Positions 18,702-28,800 of a stretch of DNA of 64,000 nucleotides are shown here, one piece after another (position 1 is the first letter of the stretch; each line of letters begins with the position of its first letter). Made by a program: the position numbers and the translations under genes. The notes under the pieces are model-generated. The model had not been told where the DNA came from and ran no database searches. It saw only the letters and a program-made list of their open reading frames with translations. The stretch spans positions 1,114,336-1,178,335 of the forward strand of contig QQUE01000002.1 in assembly GCA_008501765.1 (NCBI GenBank). The letters are read 5' to 3'. Source of the stretch: Calditrichota bacterium (GTDB lineage: Bacteria; Zhuqueibacterota; Zhuqueibacteria; Zhuqueibacterales; Geothermadaptataceae).

Positions 18702-20755
18702 GTTTGCACGATCGAAATGTCTATTTTTACCAAACCGCGAATCTCACAAGTCACGCGCAGGTCGCCTTGCTCATTGGTCATAAATTGCTGCTGAATCCCA
18801 TTAATCAGAACCACATATTTCTGCCCGGATTGCAGATTGCAAAATGTAAAATGGCCTGGGCCAAAACCACGGACTTCGAATTGAATTTTATTTTCCAAAT
18901 GAAAATAATTTTGCAGGCTGTGGGAAGATTTCTTTAAATAAATTGCTGTTACCGGCTTTTCCGAAAGCGCGATGCGGCTTTTTTCCGCGTTGCCAAGATG
19001 GATGTATAGCGATCCCTGGTATTTGTTGAAACCGATGACGTTGGCTGATTTTTTCAAATCCGGTTGCAATTCACAATGGTCAAAACGAATTGTTTTGCAG
19101 TGTCCATTGTTTTCAACTTCCCATTGCCATTTTCCGGTTTTTTTAAATTGTGATGCAAAAAAACCCTGCACGATTTTTAAATAGTCACTGGCAAAAACCG
19201 GGGCGATATCATTTTTAATGGATTGATCGAGTATATTTTTTAAAGCCATCAATGCAGCCCATTTCTCGCCACTGTAGTAGTGGTAATATACATCGATGGG
19301 ACGCACTCGACGTGGAGATTCCGTGTTTTTATAAGTTTTCAGCACATTCAGATAGCCGTAAAAAGGTCCCGTCCATTCGCCGGTATAAATATTTTCGTTG
19401 GAATTGGATGCATAATACTGCATTTGCGTGCCAACAGGTACACTGAGCGGCGCCACATTTGAATAGGAGAGATTATCATTGTCAAAGACCGTATCGCCCC
19501 CATTCATATTGAGAATATTATTTTCATCGCAATATTTGATCGCTTCCGCAGTGGGTTCACAATTGCCACTCCAAAAGAAGATTTTTGCTTTTTTCCCTGG
19601 CGGTGCAAGACGGTCGTTTATATAATCAATCGAAGCGGTTATTTCTTTTTCCGCATCAAAAGTATAGCCGGGAATCTCCAGATGCTGGCGTTCATATTCG
19701 TTTTTGTGGGCGTAATTTTTATCCCAGTAAAACGGGTGGGAGTAGGAATGACTGGCAAGCTCAACATTTCTTAAAGCAAATATGGATCGTGCAATTTTAT
19801 CAAATCTTTTATTTTGCAGAAGCTCAGCGACAACAATCGAAACACTCACCGGCAGGTTGTATTTCTTCAAAATTTCATCACGAATTATTTCGCCACAATA
19901 AAATCCATCTTCAATTTCGGATAGCGAAATCAGCGCATCACCGTCAATGTGCGAAAACCAGATTCGACTGCCATTGCGTGTTGTAACATCCGGCTTCGGA
20001 ATATTTTTCAGATCAAAAGCACGTGCGAGAAACGCGAATGGATTTATGCGCCATCGGCGTTTGAATGTCTGAGGATCATCATAAATTATATACGGCGAAA
20101 GGGCAAATCCACCCCAATCTGTAAAGGCTATTATTACGCTGCGCGATTGCGGGGAATTTCGTTTTTGCAGAATCAGAAGTCGTTCGATATTTTTGTTTTC
20201 CGGATTGATGCGGATGTAGTAAGGCAATTCATTTTTTAAAGTGCGTTCAAATTCAACCAACTTCGGCAATTTTTTAAATACTTCGATGATCGCTGGGTTG
20301 TCATCCCAGGAATCATCATCACAGGAGAGGCCCAGTGTTTTAAAAAACGTGGTACTAATTTCCTGTGTAATGGCAATTTGATCGGGCTGGAAACCGGCCA
20401 GTGAGCCGAAATGAACATATTTTTTGCCGTTTTGAATTTGCCGGGGGAGCCACTGCATAAATTCTTTTTTGTTGACGAGCCGGTTGTGCTCAAACCATGA
20501 AAGAATACCACGGTATTTGTCGATAGATTTTTCTGCAGGCATGCCCTGATCGATGTCCCAGTAATCTACAATGCAGCCGAGGTGATTCAGCACCATTTCG
20601 ACATTTTGGTGAATACGTGTGTGTTTCGGATTGATCTGCTGCCGGCTGGAATAGAGGGCAAGAATGTGGCGCTTAACCGGAGTATTTGCCCAGCATGAAA
20701 AAGCTGTCAGGTAAATGAGCAGAAAAAGAAAAACTTTTAAATATGAAATTCTCAT
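18698..20755 (-). CDS. pelA: PelA-type Pel deacetylase (hydrolase domain missing)
   Basis: This 685-residue protein has a signal peptide (residues 5-23). Residues 28-230 form a Rossmann-like domain (HILALYSSRQQINPKH). A polysaccharide-deacetylase (CE4-like) domain covers roughly 255-540, with the HIDGD motif and SHSYSHPFYW, which supply the metal-binding Asp and two His. The C-terminal 130 residues are beta-rich. PelA deacetylates Pel in the periplasm, making it cationic. The N-terminal hydrolase domain of Pseudomonas PelA is absent here and is encoded by the next gene. This is the promoter-proximal gene of the operon. Confidence 0.92.
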   Translation of the reverse strand: MRISYLKVFLFLLIYLTAFSCWANTPVKRHILALYSSRQQINPKHTRIHQNVEMVLNHLGCIVDYWDIDQGMPAEKSIDKYRGILSWFEHNRLVNKKEFMQWLPRQIQNGKKYVHFGSLAGFQPDQIAITQEISTTFFKTLGLSCDDDSWDDNPAIIEVFKKLPKLVEFERTLKNELPYYIRINPENKNIERLLILQKRNSPQSRSVIIAFTDWGGFALSPYIIYDDPQTFKRRWRINPFAFLARAFDLKNIPKPDVTTRNGSRIWFSHIDGDALISLSEIEDGFYCGEIIRDEILKKYNLPVSVSIVVAELLQNKRFDKIARSIFALRNVELASHSYSHPFYWDKNYAHKNEYERQHLEIPGYTFDAEKEITASIDYINDRLAPPGKKAKIFFWSGNCEPTAEAIKYCDENNILNMNGGDTVFDNDNLSYSNVAPLSVPVGTQMQYYASNSNENIYTGEWTGPFYGYLNVLKTYKNTESPRRVRPIDVYYHYYSGEKWAALMALKNILDQSIKNDIAPVFASDYLKIVQGFFASQFKKTGKWQWEVENNGHCKTIRFDHCELQPDLKKSANVIGFNKYQGSLYIHLGNAEKSRIALSEKPVTAIYLKKSSHSLQNYFHLENKIQFEVRGFGPGHFTFCNLQSGQKYVVLINGIQQQFMTNEQGDLRVTCEIRGLVKIDISIVQT

Positions 20756-20833
20756 TGGATTAACATGTTTGTATAAATTTTTCGAGAAGTGAATGGCTTT
20801 TCATACTCCACTCAAATTCGAAATCTATGCGAG

Positions 20834-20907
20834 AAAATTGTCATTATTTTTAATAAATTATCGGGTGCTTGAGCGGTGGGATGACATTAATGATAAAATT
20901 GTCATTA
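20834..20907. promoter_or_regulatory. Candidate operator repeats upstream of the Pel operon
   Basis: AAAATTGTCATTA is present at 20834-20846 and again at 20895-20907, 61 bases apart and 79 to 152 bases before the Pel operon start codon. The second copy is also half of an inverted repeat, ATGACA (20881-20886) and TGTCAT (20900-20905). Repeated identical sites in front of a regulated operon suggest transcription-factor binding. The factor is unknown. Confidence 0.35.
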
Positions 20908-20972
20908 ACTCATGTTCTCTGGTAGTTTGATAAGTGGATTATTCGTTTGCAGGAATAGAATAGTGGGATTGC

Positions 20973-21004
20973 AAAACGCACAGAGTTGTATATCTGTGCG
21001 TTTT
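20973..21004. terminator. Symmetric hairpin, probable bidirectional terminator
   Basis: A perfect 12-bp stem, AAAACGCACAGA (20973-20984) against TCTGTGCGTTTT (20993-21004), encloses an 8-base loop. The stem carries A-tracts on one side and T-tracts on the other, so either strand would end in U-residues. It lies about 275 bases beyond the stop of the M1 peptidase gene and before the Pel operon. Confidence 0.6.
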
Positions 21005-21124
21005 CAGGGCTTGGATTTGATTAAATTCAGTGTGGTTTAATAATTAAAACTCAATTGAATATAGTAACCCGTTGTACAAAATTAGCTCTATTCATAAGCA
21101 CTAATCTCATATAATTCAATTGTC

Positions 21125-21157
21125 ACACCGGTTTGCGTTTTATTGCAATACCGGTGT
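21125..21157. repeat. Hairpin downstream of the M1 peptidase gene
   Basis: ACACCGGT (21125-21132) pairs with ACCGGTGT (21150-21157), with a further inner TTGC/GCAA pairing. There is no U-tract on the minus-strand side, so terminator function is uncertain. Confidence 0.4.
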
Positions 21158-21186
21158 CCTCCAAGTCTGAGCTTAATGCATGCGTT

Positions 21187-21214
21187 CCCGGTATTTCACG
21201 CTGTGAAAACCGGG
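21187..21214. repeat. Short palindromic repeat, copy 1
   Basis: A 28-base hairpin has outer arms CCCGGT/ACCGGG and inner arms TTTCAC/GTGAAA. Its 20-base core, GTATTTCACGCTGTGAAAAC, is repeated exactly at 39526-39545, where the outer arm bases differ but remain paired. Conservation of the core with changes in the outer arms points to a dispersed REP-like unit. Confidence 0.5.
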
Positions 21215-21279
21215 ATGACTTTTAAGCGAACTTGTTATAATTCTATGCGAGCATCCTTTTTACATAACGGGTTATAGTA

Positions 21280-23607
21280 TTACTTTTCGGTTTGCATTTC
21301 TTTTTCGAGCTGCATAGGATTTTTACCTGACCTTCTTTTCATTTTATAAAGCTGAAATCGCGATGGTATATTTTGTGGTGGCCAATAGTTGTTGCTTGTT
21401 TCAACATCCGCTGTTGCGAGAAACGGATCAAGTACAATTTGCCGAACTTCTTTTTCGAAAACGAAAACTTTGGTTACTTTGTCATGGTTAAGTTTCCAAA
21501 TCTCTGCCGGGATATGTTGCATTTCGTGGGAGCCATCAGTAAAATCGAATTTTAAAATAAGTGGCATCACCAGGCCACCTTTATTTTCGAAGGTCAATTC
21601 ATAATAATTTTTCTTTGAACCAAGCAGTTCTTTTTCCAATGAATCCAGCGAGGTGAGCATACGATTATACTGGCGTTGGTCCATGCTGTTGACTTCGAAT
21701 TTATCGTAAGTATCATAAAAATCCAACATGCTCGTATCTTGTTCCGTGATTGTTTGCGCAATGAGCGTTTTGTTACGCCGCACACTGATGCCTTTTTCGC
21801 GGTTTTGTTCCTGAAGACGTGTAATCGGTTTTTCAACTTCTGGATTTTGCGTATCTAAATTAAACCATCGCACATTTGCCAACGCGATATCAACATGGTC
21901 GGTACTGTAAAACCAGCCACGCCAAAACCAGTCGAGATCGATGGCTGAAGCATCCTCCATCGTGCGAAAAAAGTCAGCAGGAGTCGGGTGGCGGAACATC
22001 CAGCGCTCTGAATACTCTTTAAATGCGAAATCAAACAATTCCCGCCCCATGATAGTTTCCCGCAACACATTGAGCGCCGCAGCCGGTTTTCCATAGGCAT
22101 TCATACTGAAATCGAACAATGACTCTGAATTTGTCATTATTGGCGTGAGTTTGGTTTTCTCGGTTTTCATATAATCGACAATTTTGTGGATCGGGCCACG
22201 GCGGGATGGGTAGTCACGCTGCCATTCCTGCTCAGTGAGATATTGCAGAAAAGAGTTAAGCCCCTCGTCCATCCAGGTCCATTGCCGCTCGTCGGAGTTG
22301 ACAATCATCGGGAAAAAATTGTGCCCAACCTCGTGAATTATAACGGATAACATGCCGAATTTCGTACGAGCAGAATAGGTGCCGTCAGGCTCCGGGCGGC
22401 CACCATTGAAGCAAATCATCGGGTATTCCATGCCGATAAATTTTGAGTGAATAGATTGTGCCACCGGATAAGGGTAAGGGAAAGTAAATTTGGAGTAGGT
22501 TTTTAATGTGTGTGCAACAACGCGTGTCGAATATTTTTCCCACAGCGGGTTGCCTTCTTTTGGATAAAAAGACATGGCCATGACTGTACGGTTGCCAAAT
22601 TTTACACCCATGGCATCCCAGATAAATTTTCGCGAGCTTGCAAAAGCAAAATCACGTACATTTTTCGCCGCAAATTGCCAGGTTTTTTTCTTTGTCGCAT
22701 GGCCTTTTTCGGCGTCGCGGGCTTCTTGCTCCGTAACAATAAAAACCGGGGTTGCGCTATCGATCGATTTTTTCAACCGCTGACGCTGTGTGGCATTTAA
22801 AACTGTGTTGCCATTTTGCAATTCTCCGGTCGCGGAAACAACGTGATCCACCGGAGCTGTGATAGCGACATTATAATCACCAAAAGGCAGGGTAAATTCT
22901 CCACTCCCGAGAAATTGTTTGTTTTGCCAACCTTCCACTTCATTGTAAACCGCCATGCGTGGGTAAAACTGCGCGATAATATACAAGTAATTGTCATTTT
23001 CTTTAAAATATTCCATACCTGAACGGCCGCGTACTTTTGCGCGATCGTTGATATTGTACCACCATTTTAGTTTAAGGTTAAAGTTTTGATTCGGGAGGAG
23101 GGGAGTCGGTAAATCGACACGCATCATCGTATTATTGACCGTAAATGGTAGATCACGATTGTTTTTGTCACGAACGAATTCAATTTTAAATCCACCGTCA
23201 AAATCAAACTCGAGCGCTTTCATTCGCCAAGTACTCATTTTTTCGGTTATTTCGCTGGTACGAATTTTCAGTGCATCCGAATCTTTTGAACGGATATTTT
23301 GATCGAGCTGCAACCAAAGATAAGTTAATGGATCGGGAGAATTGTTGAAGTAAGTGATTGTTTCTTCACCATAAATCCGTTGGTTTTCATCGTCCAGTTC
23401 AATCGCAATTTGATAATCTGCCTTTTGCTGGTAATATTGGTGCCCCGGCGCCCCTGAAGCAGTGCGGTAAACATTTGGGGTCGCCAGTTCCTGTTTCAGT
23501 TGGCGGAATTTGTTTTTATTCAAATTGTTTTCCTGCGCAGACGCAGTACTGAAAATTAACGAAATGACAATGAGAGACAGACAGAACTTCGTTGACACAG
23601 ACTTCAT
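21280..23607 (-). CDS. M1 family zinc metallopeptidase, exported
   Basis: The start is placed at the ATG 23605-23607, which gives a clean signal peptide (MKSVSTKFCLSLIVISLIF, cleaved near SAQ) and 775 residues. The longer frame adds 27 residues with four cysteines and no signal character. The gluzincin motif HEVGHNFFP with the distal glutamate in WMDEGLN gives zinc ligands His425, His429 and Glu448 and base Glu426. GMEYPM upstream resembles the M1 exopeptidase motif. Mature enzyme is likely periplasmic or outer-membrane associated, cleaving peptides. It lies 17 bp after the HupE-like gene, in a cluster resembling one seen in Bacteroidota. Confidence 0.92.
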   Translation of the reverse strand: MKSVSTKFCLSLIVISLIFSTASAQENNLNKNKFRQLKQELATPNVYRTASGAPGHQYYQQKADYQIAIELDDENQRIYGEETITYFNNSPDPLTYLWLQLDQNIRSKDSDALKIRTSEITEKMSTWRMKALEFDFDGGFKIEFVRDKNNRDLPFTVNNTMMRVDLPTPLLPNQNFNLKLKWWYNINDRAKVRGRSGMEYFKENDNYLYIIAQFYPRMAVYNEVEGWQNKQFLGSGEFTLPFGDYNVAITAPVDHVVSATGELQNGNTVLNATQRQRLKKSIDSATPVFIVTEQEARDAEKGHATKKKTWQFAAKNVRDFAFASSRKFIWDAMGVKFGNRTVMAMSFYPKEGNPLWEKYSTRVVAHTLKTYSKFTFPYPYPVAQSIHSKFIGMEYPMICFNGGRPEPDGTYSARTKFGMLSVIIHEVGHNFFPMIVNSDERQWTWMDEGLNSFLQYLTEQEWQRDYPSRRGPIHKIVDYMKTEKTKLTPIMTNSESLFDFSMNAYGKPAAALNVLRETIMGRELFDFAFKEYSERWMFRHPTPADFFRTMEDASAIDLDWFWRGWFYSTDHVDIALANVRWFNLDTQNPEVEKPITRLQEQNREKGISVRRNKTLIAQTITEQDTSMLDFYDTYDKFEVNSMDQRQYNRMLTSLDSLEKELLGSKKNYYELTFENKGGLVMPLILKFDFTDGSHEMQHIPAEIWKLNHDKVTKVFVFEKEVRQIVLDPFLATADVETSNNYWPPQNIPSRFQLYKMKRRSGKNPMQLEKEMQTEK

Positions 23608-23624
23608 AACTCGACTCCAATGAC

Positions 23625-24200
23625 CTATTGTTTGAGTAATAAAAAGAACGCGGTGACAGCAACGGTTGCAGATACAATATTTGACCAAATTTCGTGTTTT
23701 ATTTTACAGATAATCGTGAAAAACCAGGTGATGATTCCAAATGCGATGACAATTATAATTTGACCTGCTTCGACACCAATATTGAAACTTCCCAGAGGTA
23801 TGAACAGTTTTTCATCAGGGTTTAGCAGCAGTATCAAATAATTCGAGAATCCGAGCCCATGAATGAGACCAAAAATCAGCGCAATGAGATATTTACTGTG
23901 ATAAAGTATATTTTTCCCGACTTCCGGTTTGGTGATAAAATTTCCTACGCTGGTGATTAAAATTGTAATCGGGATAAGAAATTCTATAAAATCTACATCG
24001 ATGATGACAATTCGAAAAGTTGCTAACGCCAGGGTGAGTGAATGTCCGATTGTAAAAGCGGTAACCAGAATCAAGATTTGGCGCCACATAGATAACGGAT
24101 ATGCAACGCAGAGCGCAATGACGAACAGAATGTGATCAAAACTGTCTATCGCTAATATGTGCTCGATGCCCAATCGAAAATAGAGATTAATTTCTGACAT
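23625..24200 (-). CDS. HupE/UreJ-like membrane protein
   Basis: A 191-residue protein with about six membrane segments. The N-terminal region GIEHILAIDSFDHILFVIAL carries the H-x(3)-D-x(2)-DH pattern of HupE/UreJ_2 proteins, and FTIGHSLTLALA and FGLIHGLGFSNYL supply further conserved His residues. HupE/UreJ members are linked to nickel or other metal transport near hydrogenase and urease genes, but this subgroup usually lies beside M1 peptidases with no such enzymes. Metal transport is therefore only a possibility. A DUF6702-like gene is divergent upstream. Confidence 0.82.
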   Translation of the reverse strand: MSEINLYFRLGIEHILAIDSFDHILFVIALCVAYPLSMWRQILILVTAFTIGHSLTLALATFRIVIIDVDFIEFLIPITILITSVGNFITKPEVGKNILYHSKYLIALIFGLIHGLGFSNYLILLLNPDEKLFIPLGSFNIGVEAGQIIIVIAFGIITWFFTIICKIKHEIWSNIVSATVAVTAFFLLLKQ

Positions 24201-24376
24201 TTCTAATTTTTGAATCTTTATTCCGATGATTAATTTTGATCATTTAATAAAAATGGTTATTTTTTTTGCAATATACAAACGAAACTAGATGATTTTTTTT
24301 GAGAATACAATCTCCAAAATCGAATTACATCGAATGAAAATTCTGTTATTAGTCCATTAAAAACAGGTAAGGAAGA

Positions 24377-24889
24377 ATGCAAAAAATAAAAAAATGGTAC
24401 GTCATTTTAATAGGCTGCCTGTTATTATTTTCTTTCCGCCACGAATTTTATGTTAGCATTTGCACGGTAGAAGAGAATGTGAACAGCAAGTCACTCGAAT
24501 TGTCATTTCGGATATTTACCGATGACCTTGAAAAAGCCATTTCTGAGGCAAGTGAAGTGAATTTAAGATTGGGTACTGACAGGGAGGCGGCTCTGGCTGA
24601 TAGCATTCTTTTTGATTATATCAAACAACATTTTCGCTTGAAAATAAATAACACCCAGCCGGTTCTGCTTTGGGTGGGCAAAGAAATAACTGTTGATTTG
24701 ACCTGGATTTACATTGAAATCCCACCCATAGAACCAGTGCGTCATATTTGGCTAAAAAACCGGCTGTTGCTGGATTCATTTGAGAGTCAAAAAAATATTG
24801 TTCATTTTCGAATCGATGGGCAACAAAAAAGTCTGTTGTTTGGGAAGGGAAAAAAAGTGGATGAGTTACGTTTCAAAACCCAGGAATGA
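24377..24889 (+). CDS. DUF6702-like exported protein
   Basis: 170 residues with a hydrophobic N-terminal segment (WYVILIGCLLLFSF). The mature part starts HEFYVSICTVEENVNSKSLE and has FRIFTDDLEKAI, then IKQHFRLKINN. This layout fits the DUF6702 family of Bacteroidota, short exported beta-rich proteins commonly adjacent to HupE/UreJ-like and M1 peptidase genes. Function is unknown. The gene is divergent from the HupE-like gene with 176 bp between. AAGG lies 8 to 9 bases ahead of the ATG. Confidence 0.7.
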   Translation: MQKIKKWYVILIGCLLLFSFRHEFYVSICTVEENVNSKSLELSFRIFTDDLEKAISEASEVNLRLGTDREAALADSILFDYIKQHFRLKINNTQPVLLWVGKEITVDLTWIYIEIPPIEPVRHIWLKNRLLLDSFESQKNIVHFRIDGQQKSLLFGKGKKVDELRFKTQE

Positions 24890-24930
24890 TTTGTTAATCA
24901 TCCCTGGGAATTCGTTTTATTGCGAAAGAT

Positions 24931-25356
24931 TTACTCCGTATGAGATTCTTCCAGTTTCTGGGATTTCTGGTCGGAATTGTATTTTCCTATTATTTGCTTT
25001 TTAATGTTATTTAGATGTTTAATAAGTTTATCAGCTTCAGGGGTGTTCCGCTTTTTTAGGGCTTCGATTGCTTTATTTAATTCAATTAGCCAACCATCAA
25101 AATTTCTACTTATAAGGTGTGCTGACGCTAAAATTCGAGATTTTTCTGCTTCAGGAAGGTTTTTCGCATATTTTACAGCGCCAGGGATATCTTTGTTTTT
25201 TAAACATTTGACAGCCAGGTCAAAATGTTTTTGGTGTGAATAAACGCCCGGTGCGCATGCGGTGCCAAAGAAATATATCGCCAGGAGAGCCAGAATTACA
25301 CGCAGAATTCTTGAATGCCATCCTGCGTTTTTGCTTCGACTGCTTGAATATTTCAT
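24931..25356 (-). CDS. Small putative lipoprotein
   Basis: The ATG at 25354-25356 has a strong GGAGGG site nearby and gives 141 residues; a longer frame upstream lacks support. The N-terminus is basic, then hydrophobic (ILRVILALLAIYFFGTAC), with Cys as a likely lipidation site. The mature part is helical and charged, with AVKCLKNKDIPGAVKYAKNL and a second helical pair resembling a TPR-like unit (FDGWLIELNKAIEALKKRN). I recognise no family. Confidence 0.65.
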   Translation of the reverse strand: MKYSSSRSKNAGWHSRILRVILALLAIYFFGTACAPGVYSHQKHFDLAVKCLKNKDIPGAVKYAKNLPEAEKSRILASAHLISRNFDGWLIELNKAIEALKKRNTPEADKLIKHLNNIKKQIIGKYNSDQKSQKLEESHTE

Positions 25357-25826
25357 GGTTTCCCTCCATTGTAAAATTTCTTCAAAAGTAATTTTTTTTG
25401 GAGAAGTCGGACTATAAATATGCAATGGTGGTGCCAGGTATAAAACTGTAAATTTTCATTAAAATTATACACTTACAACTCGCTAATTTTAAAAAAGTTA
25501 GATTGGTTAGTAACACACTGATCAATTTTGATTGCGGTCTTCCTGTGACCATATTCACTAAAATCGGTGGGGATTCCTCCATACTTATTCATCAGTATGT
25601 TTCGTCTTATTCACAATATCGAAAAATATATCTAAAACTTAATTTAGAATGGGAAGATTGTTTACTTTTTGAGTTAATTTTTGGGATCAAAAGTTGAAGT
25701 TCTTTTAGTCAAGTCTGTTGAACTTAATAGGTTAGATGGTTTTCCCGTTTCCCCGGGATTTTTGTAATTGGTGATAACATATCTGCTCATCCTGCAATTT
25801 TAAACAAGATGAGCAGATCGGGTGTA
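25357..25826. other. Intergenic region between lipoprotein gene and giant T9SS gene
   Basis: Nothing convincing is encoded here. A plus-strand frame at 25503-25697 lacks a ribosome site or family resemblance. The only structure seen is the hairpin next to the end of the 1889-residue protein gene, listed separately. The promoter of the lipoprotein gene should lie near 25400. Confidence 0.5.
25781..25818 (-). terminator. Hairpin after the giant T9SS gene
   Basis: ATCTGCTCATC (25781-25791) and GATGAGCAGAT (25808-25818) form a perfect 11-bp stem with a 16-base AT-rich loop, starting 9 bases after the stop codon of the minus-strand gene. The following minus-strand bases are AT-rich but do not form a clean U-run. 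Confidence 0.55.
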
Positions 25827-28800
25827 TTAGCGCAAGAGCAGCATTTTACGCACGGCCATAAATTTACCGGCTTTTATCCGATAGAAATAGAGGCCACTGG
25901 CAAATCGGGAGGCGTCAAAAGTAATCGTGTGACGCCCGGCATTCTGTTTCTTATTTACGAGTAATTTAACCTGACGGCCGAGTATATCATAAATGGCAAT
26001 TTTAACTAAAGTGGGTTCAGCTAAAGCGTATTGAATTTCTGTTGTCGGATTAAAGGGGTTTGGAAAATTCTGTTCCAGACGAAATTCATCAGGAATTGAT
26101 TTTTCTTCAACAATTCCAGTTACGGATGTACCGTAACCTAAAGTGAAAAAATCACCGGCGGTCAAGTTTATATTTTCAAAGCTGATGATAGATTCCTTGA
26201 ATTGCGCCGCAAAAGTATAAACCTGCGCTTTGCTAAAATCACCGTTTGAGCTGACAAGCACCGCGTAATTTTTCTCGTCCCGGGAACTGAAATCAGGGAC
26301 GTCTTTCAGATCAAATGCGATGCGGACCGCCCCAACTTCGCCAGACTCGTTAACTCGCCAAACTCTGTTGAGTCGTTGCAGCAATGGCGCTGGAACATCG
26401 GAGTTGCTTTGCAAATTACTTCCATCATTTCCCCAAAAAAGAAAACTTTTATCTGATAAATCAGCGCTTTGTTGAACGAGAATATCGCTGTGATGCGTCC
26501 CGGATTTTTGATTGAGTCCGGAAATATCGTCCCGCCCAAATCCTGCGACCATATTGCCAAATCCCGCGATGCTGAAATAATTATTCGACTCAAAAGGAAT
26601 AGGAATACAATATTTTACCGACAGGTAGTTTTCGACATTTCTCCGTTCTTGCGGCGAAAGCGTCCTGCGGTAGACGATTATTTCAGCAATACATCCGTTA
26701 AAATAAAATCCTTGCGAAGTACCGCCGATAAACGTCGCCGAGTTTGTTGAATAAAATAGCCCGGCTTCCCCATCGGAATAGGCCTCGGTACCATCGACAA
26801 AAACAGACCTTTTTCCTGCTTCGGCGGAGGAAAACATCGACCAGATAAACGGGTGATTTTCGATGCGCGTGCGTGCGGTTTTATTGAGATTGCCAACGAC
26901 GCGTTGTCGGTCCCCAACGATAAAATCACTTTGATACTCCGGTGTTAAATCCGGCGTGGCAGCTTCAAAACGAGTGCTATTATTGCCGTACTGTGCAATT
27001 TGGATGGCATCTCCGAGGCGGCAGGTTTTGTTGACGATAAAAACACTCATCTCGCCAACGGTATCGGCATTTGCAAACAATCCACCGGTGATTGTGAGAT
27101 AATCGCCATCACCGAAAAAACAGATTGTCGGATAGCCGTTAATCATATCGCCCGGATTGAGGCTGTAAAACGGCTGCCGGTCACCATATGCTTCCGCAAC
27201 AAAGTGATTTGGACTTTGGTCTATCCAGCGTGTGATCAGCCCGTTGTTGATTGTTGTTGAAGTTGCTGTATCGGAACGCAACCACAGAACCAGATTCGCG
27301 CTCACACCACCCGGTGCATAGCGATCGTTATCCCGATAATCGACATCTCCGCTCAAGGAGACATCAAAATCAGCGTCTTTTAAAAATGTGGCGGGATCAG
27401 TAATTCCTGCATTTGCTGGTCCGAATCGCGTCGGGTCAGCATCAATAGCATCATCCAGTCCATCCAAATCGATGTCCCGATTTGTGAAAGCAGAAAGACC
27501 GGATTCCAACTCGTCCCGAATGCCATCCTGGTCGCTGTCTTTATCGACAAAATCCATTAAGTTGTCATTGTCGTAATCGGGCAAATTGGTGAGACCGCCC
27601 GGTTCATAACTATCATCCAGTCCATTTTGGTCGTTGTCCTGCCCGGATAATCCAATGTATGCGTTTGTTTTCTGGGCTTCAATATTATCCGGAATACCAT
27701 CGTTGTCGCTGTCAAGATCGTGAGAATTGCCGATTTTATCGCCGTCAATATCACTTTCCCGCTCAAGAGTATCGATAATTCCATCATTGTCATCATCAAT
27801 ATCAACGAAGTCAGCGATGCCATCCAAATCGGTATCATGATTTTTATCGGGATCGAGATAATCTGCGAATCCATTTTGATCGAGGTCGACAGCATCATCG
27901 GGTTGACCATTTTTATTCGGATCATTGCCCTCCCGCGCTGAGCTCAGGCCATCGCCGTCGTCGTCCAAATCCAGATAATCGGGCGTACCGTCATTATCAA
28001 AATCGCGGGCGTCTTCGGGATCAAAATCTGGATCATTATCAGGATTTGGCTCCTCAAAAAATGTGAGCACGCCGTCATTGTCATCATCACTGTCCAAATA
28101 ATCAGGAATTCCGTCGCCATCGCTGTCGTCGGCATCGTCAGGAACTCCGTTAAAATTGGGATCAACACCTTCCATGTCGGTCCTGACATGGTCGCCGTCA
28201 TCATCCCAATCACGATAGTTTACATCTTCAGTTGTGCGGGCATCCTGGTCTGTATCCAATAAATCATCCGCTGGTGAGTTCAAATTTGCATTAATTGGCC
28301 CGAAGGCTGTGTCGTCCGGATCAATTGCATTGTCGAGCCCATCCCTGTCATCGTCATTGCCGGAAAGTTCTGGTAATCCCGACTCGAAGTTATCTTCGGG
28401 GCCGTCATCGTCTGCATCGATATCGAGAAAATCATAATTATCCCGCGTATCCGAATTCATCGGGGAAATACCTTCACCGTATGCATCATCAATTCCGTCT
28501 CCGTTGCTGTCAGTACCACTCGGTTTTTTGTAACTTAAAGTGGACTGGCCTTCGATATTGTCGGGAATGCCGTCGTTGTCGCTGTCCAGATCCAAACTGT
28601 TGGGAATGCTATCGCCGTCGAAATCAGCGTCTCCTTCGATCGTATCTACAATTCCATCGCCATCGTCGTCTTTGTCCTGCAGGTCAACAATGCCATCGCC
28701 GTCCGTATCCGATGAGCTGTTGGGATCAAGATAATCGGGGATATTGTCGCCGTCCGTGTCTGTCGCGTCGGTTGGACGGCCGTTCCCGTCTGGATCGTTA

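Larger units (their letters stand above)
20756..21279. other. Hairpin-rich intergenic region upstream of the Pel operon
   Basis: No gene is visible. On the Pel-proximal side the 13-mer AAAATTGTCATTA occurs twice, and a dyad ATGACA-N13-TGTCAT overlaps the second copy. Further away lie three separate hairpins, listed individually. The Pel operon promoter must lie here because the preceding gene is on the same strand and more than 500 bases away. Confidence 0.6.

Noticed and set aside
23608-23688. N-terminal extension of the M1 peptidase frame.
   Set aside because: The downstream ATG gives a standard signal peptide; the extension is Cys/His-rich and overlaps the coding end of the HupE-like gene.
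25503-25697. A 64-residue frame on the plus strand.
   Set aside because: No convincing ribosome site, no conserved feature, and AT-rich composition where such frames arise by chance.
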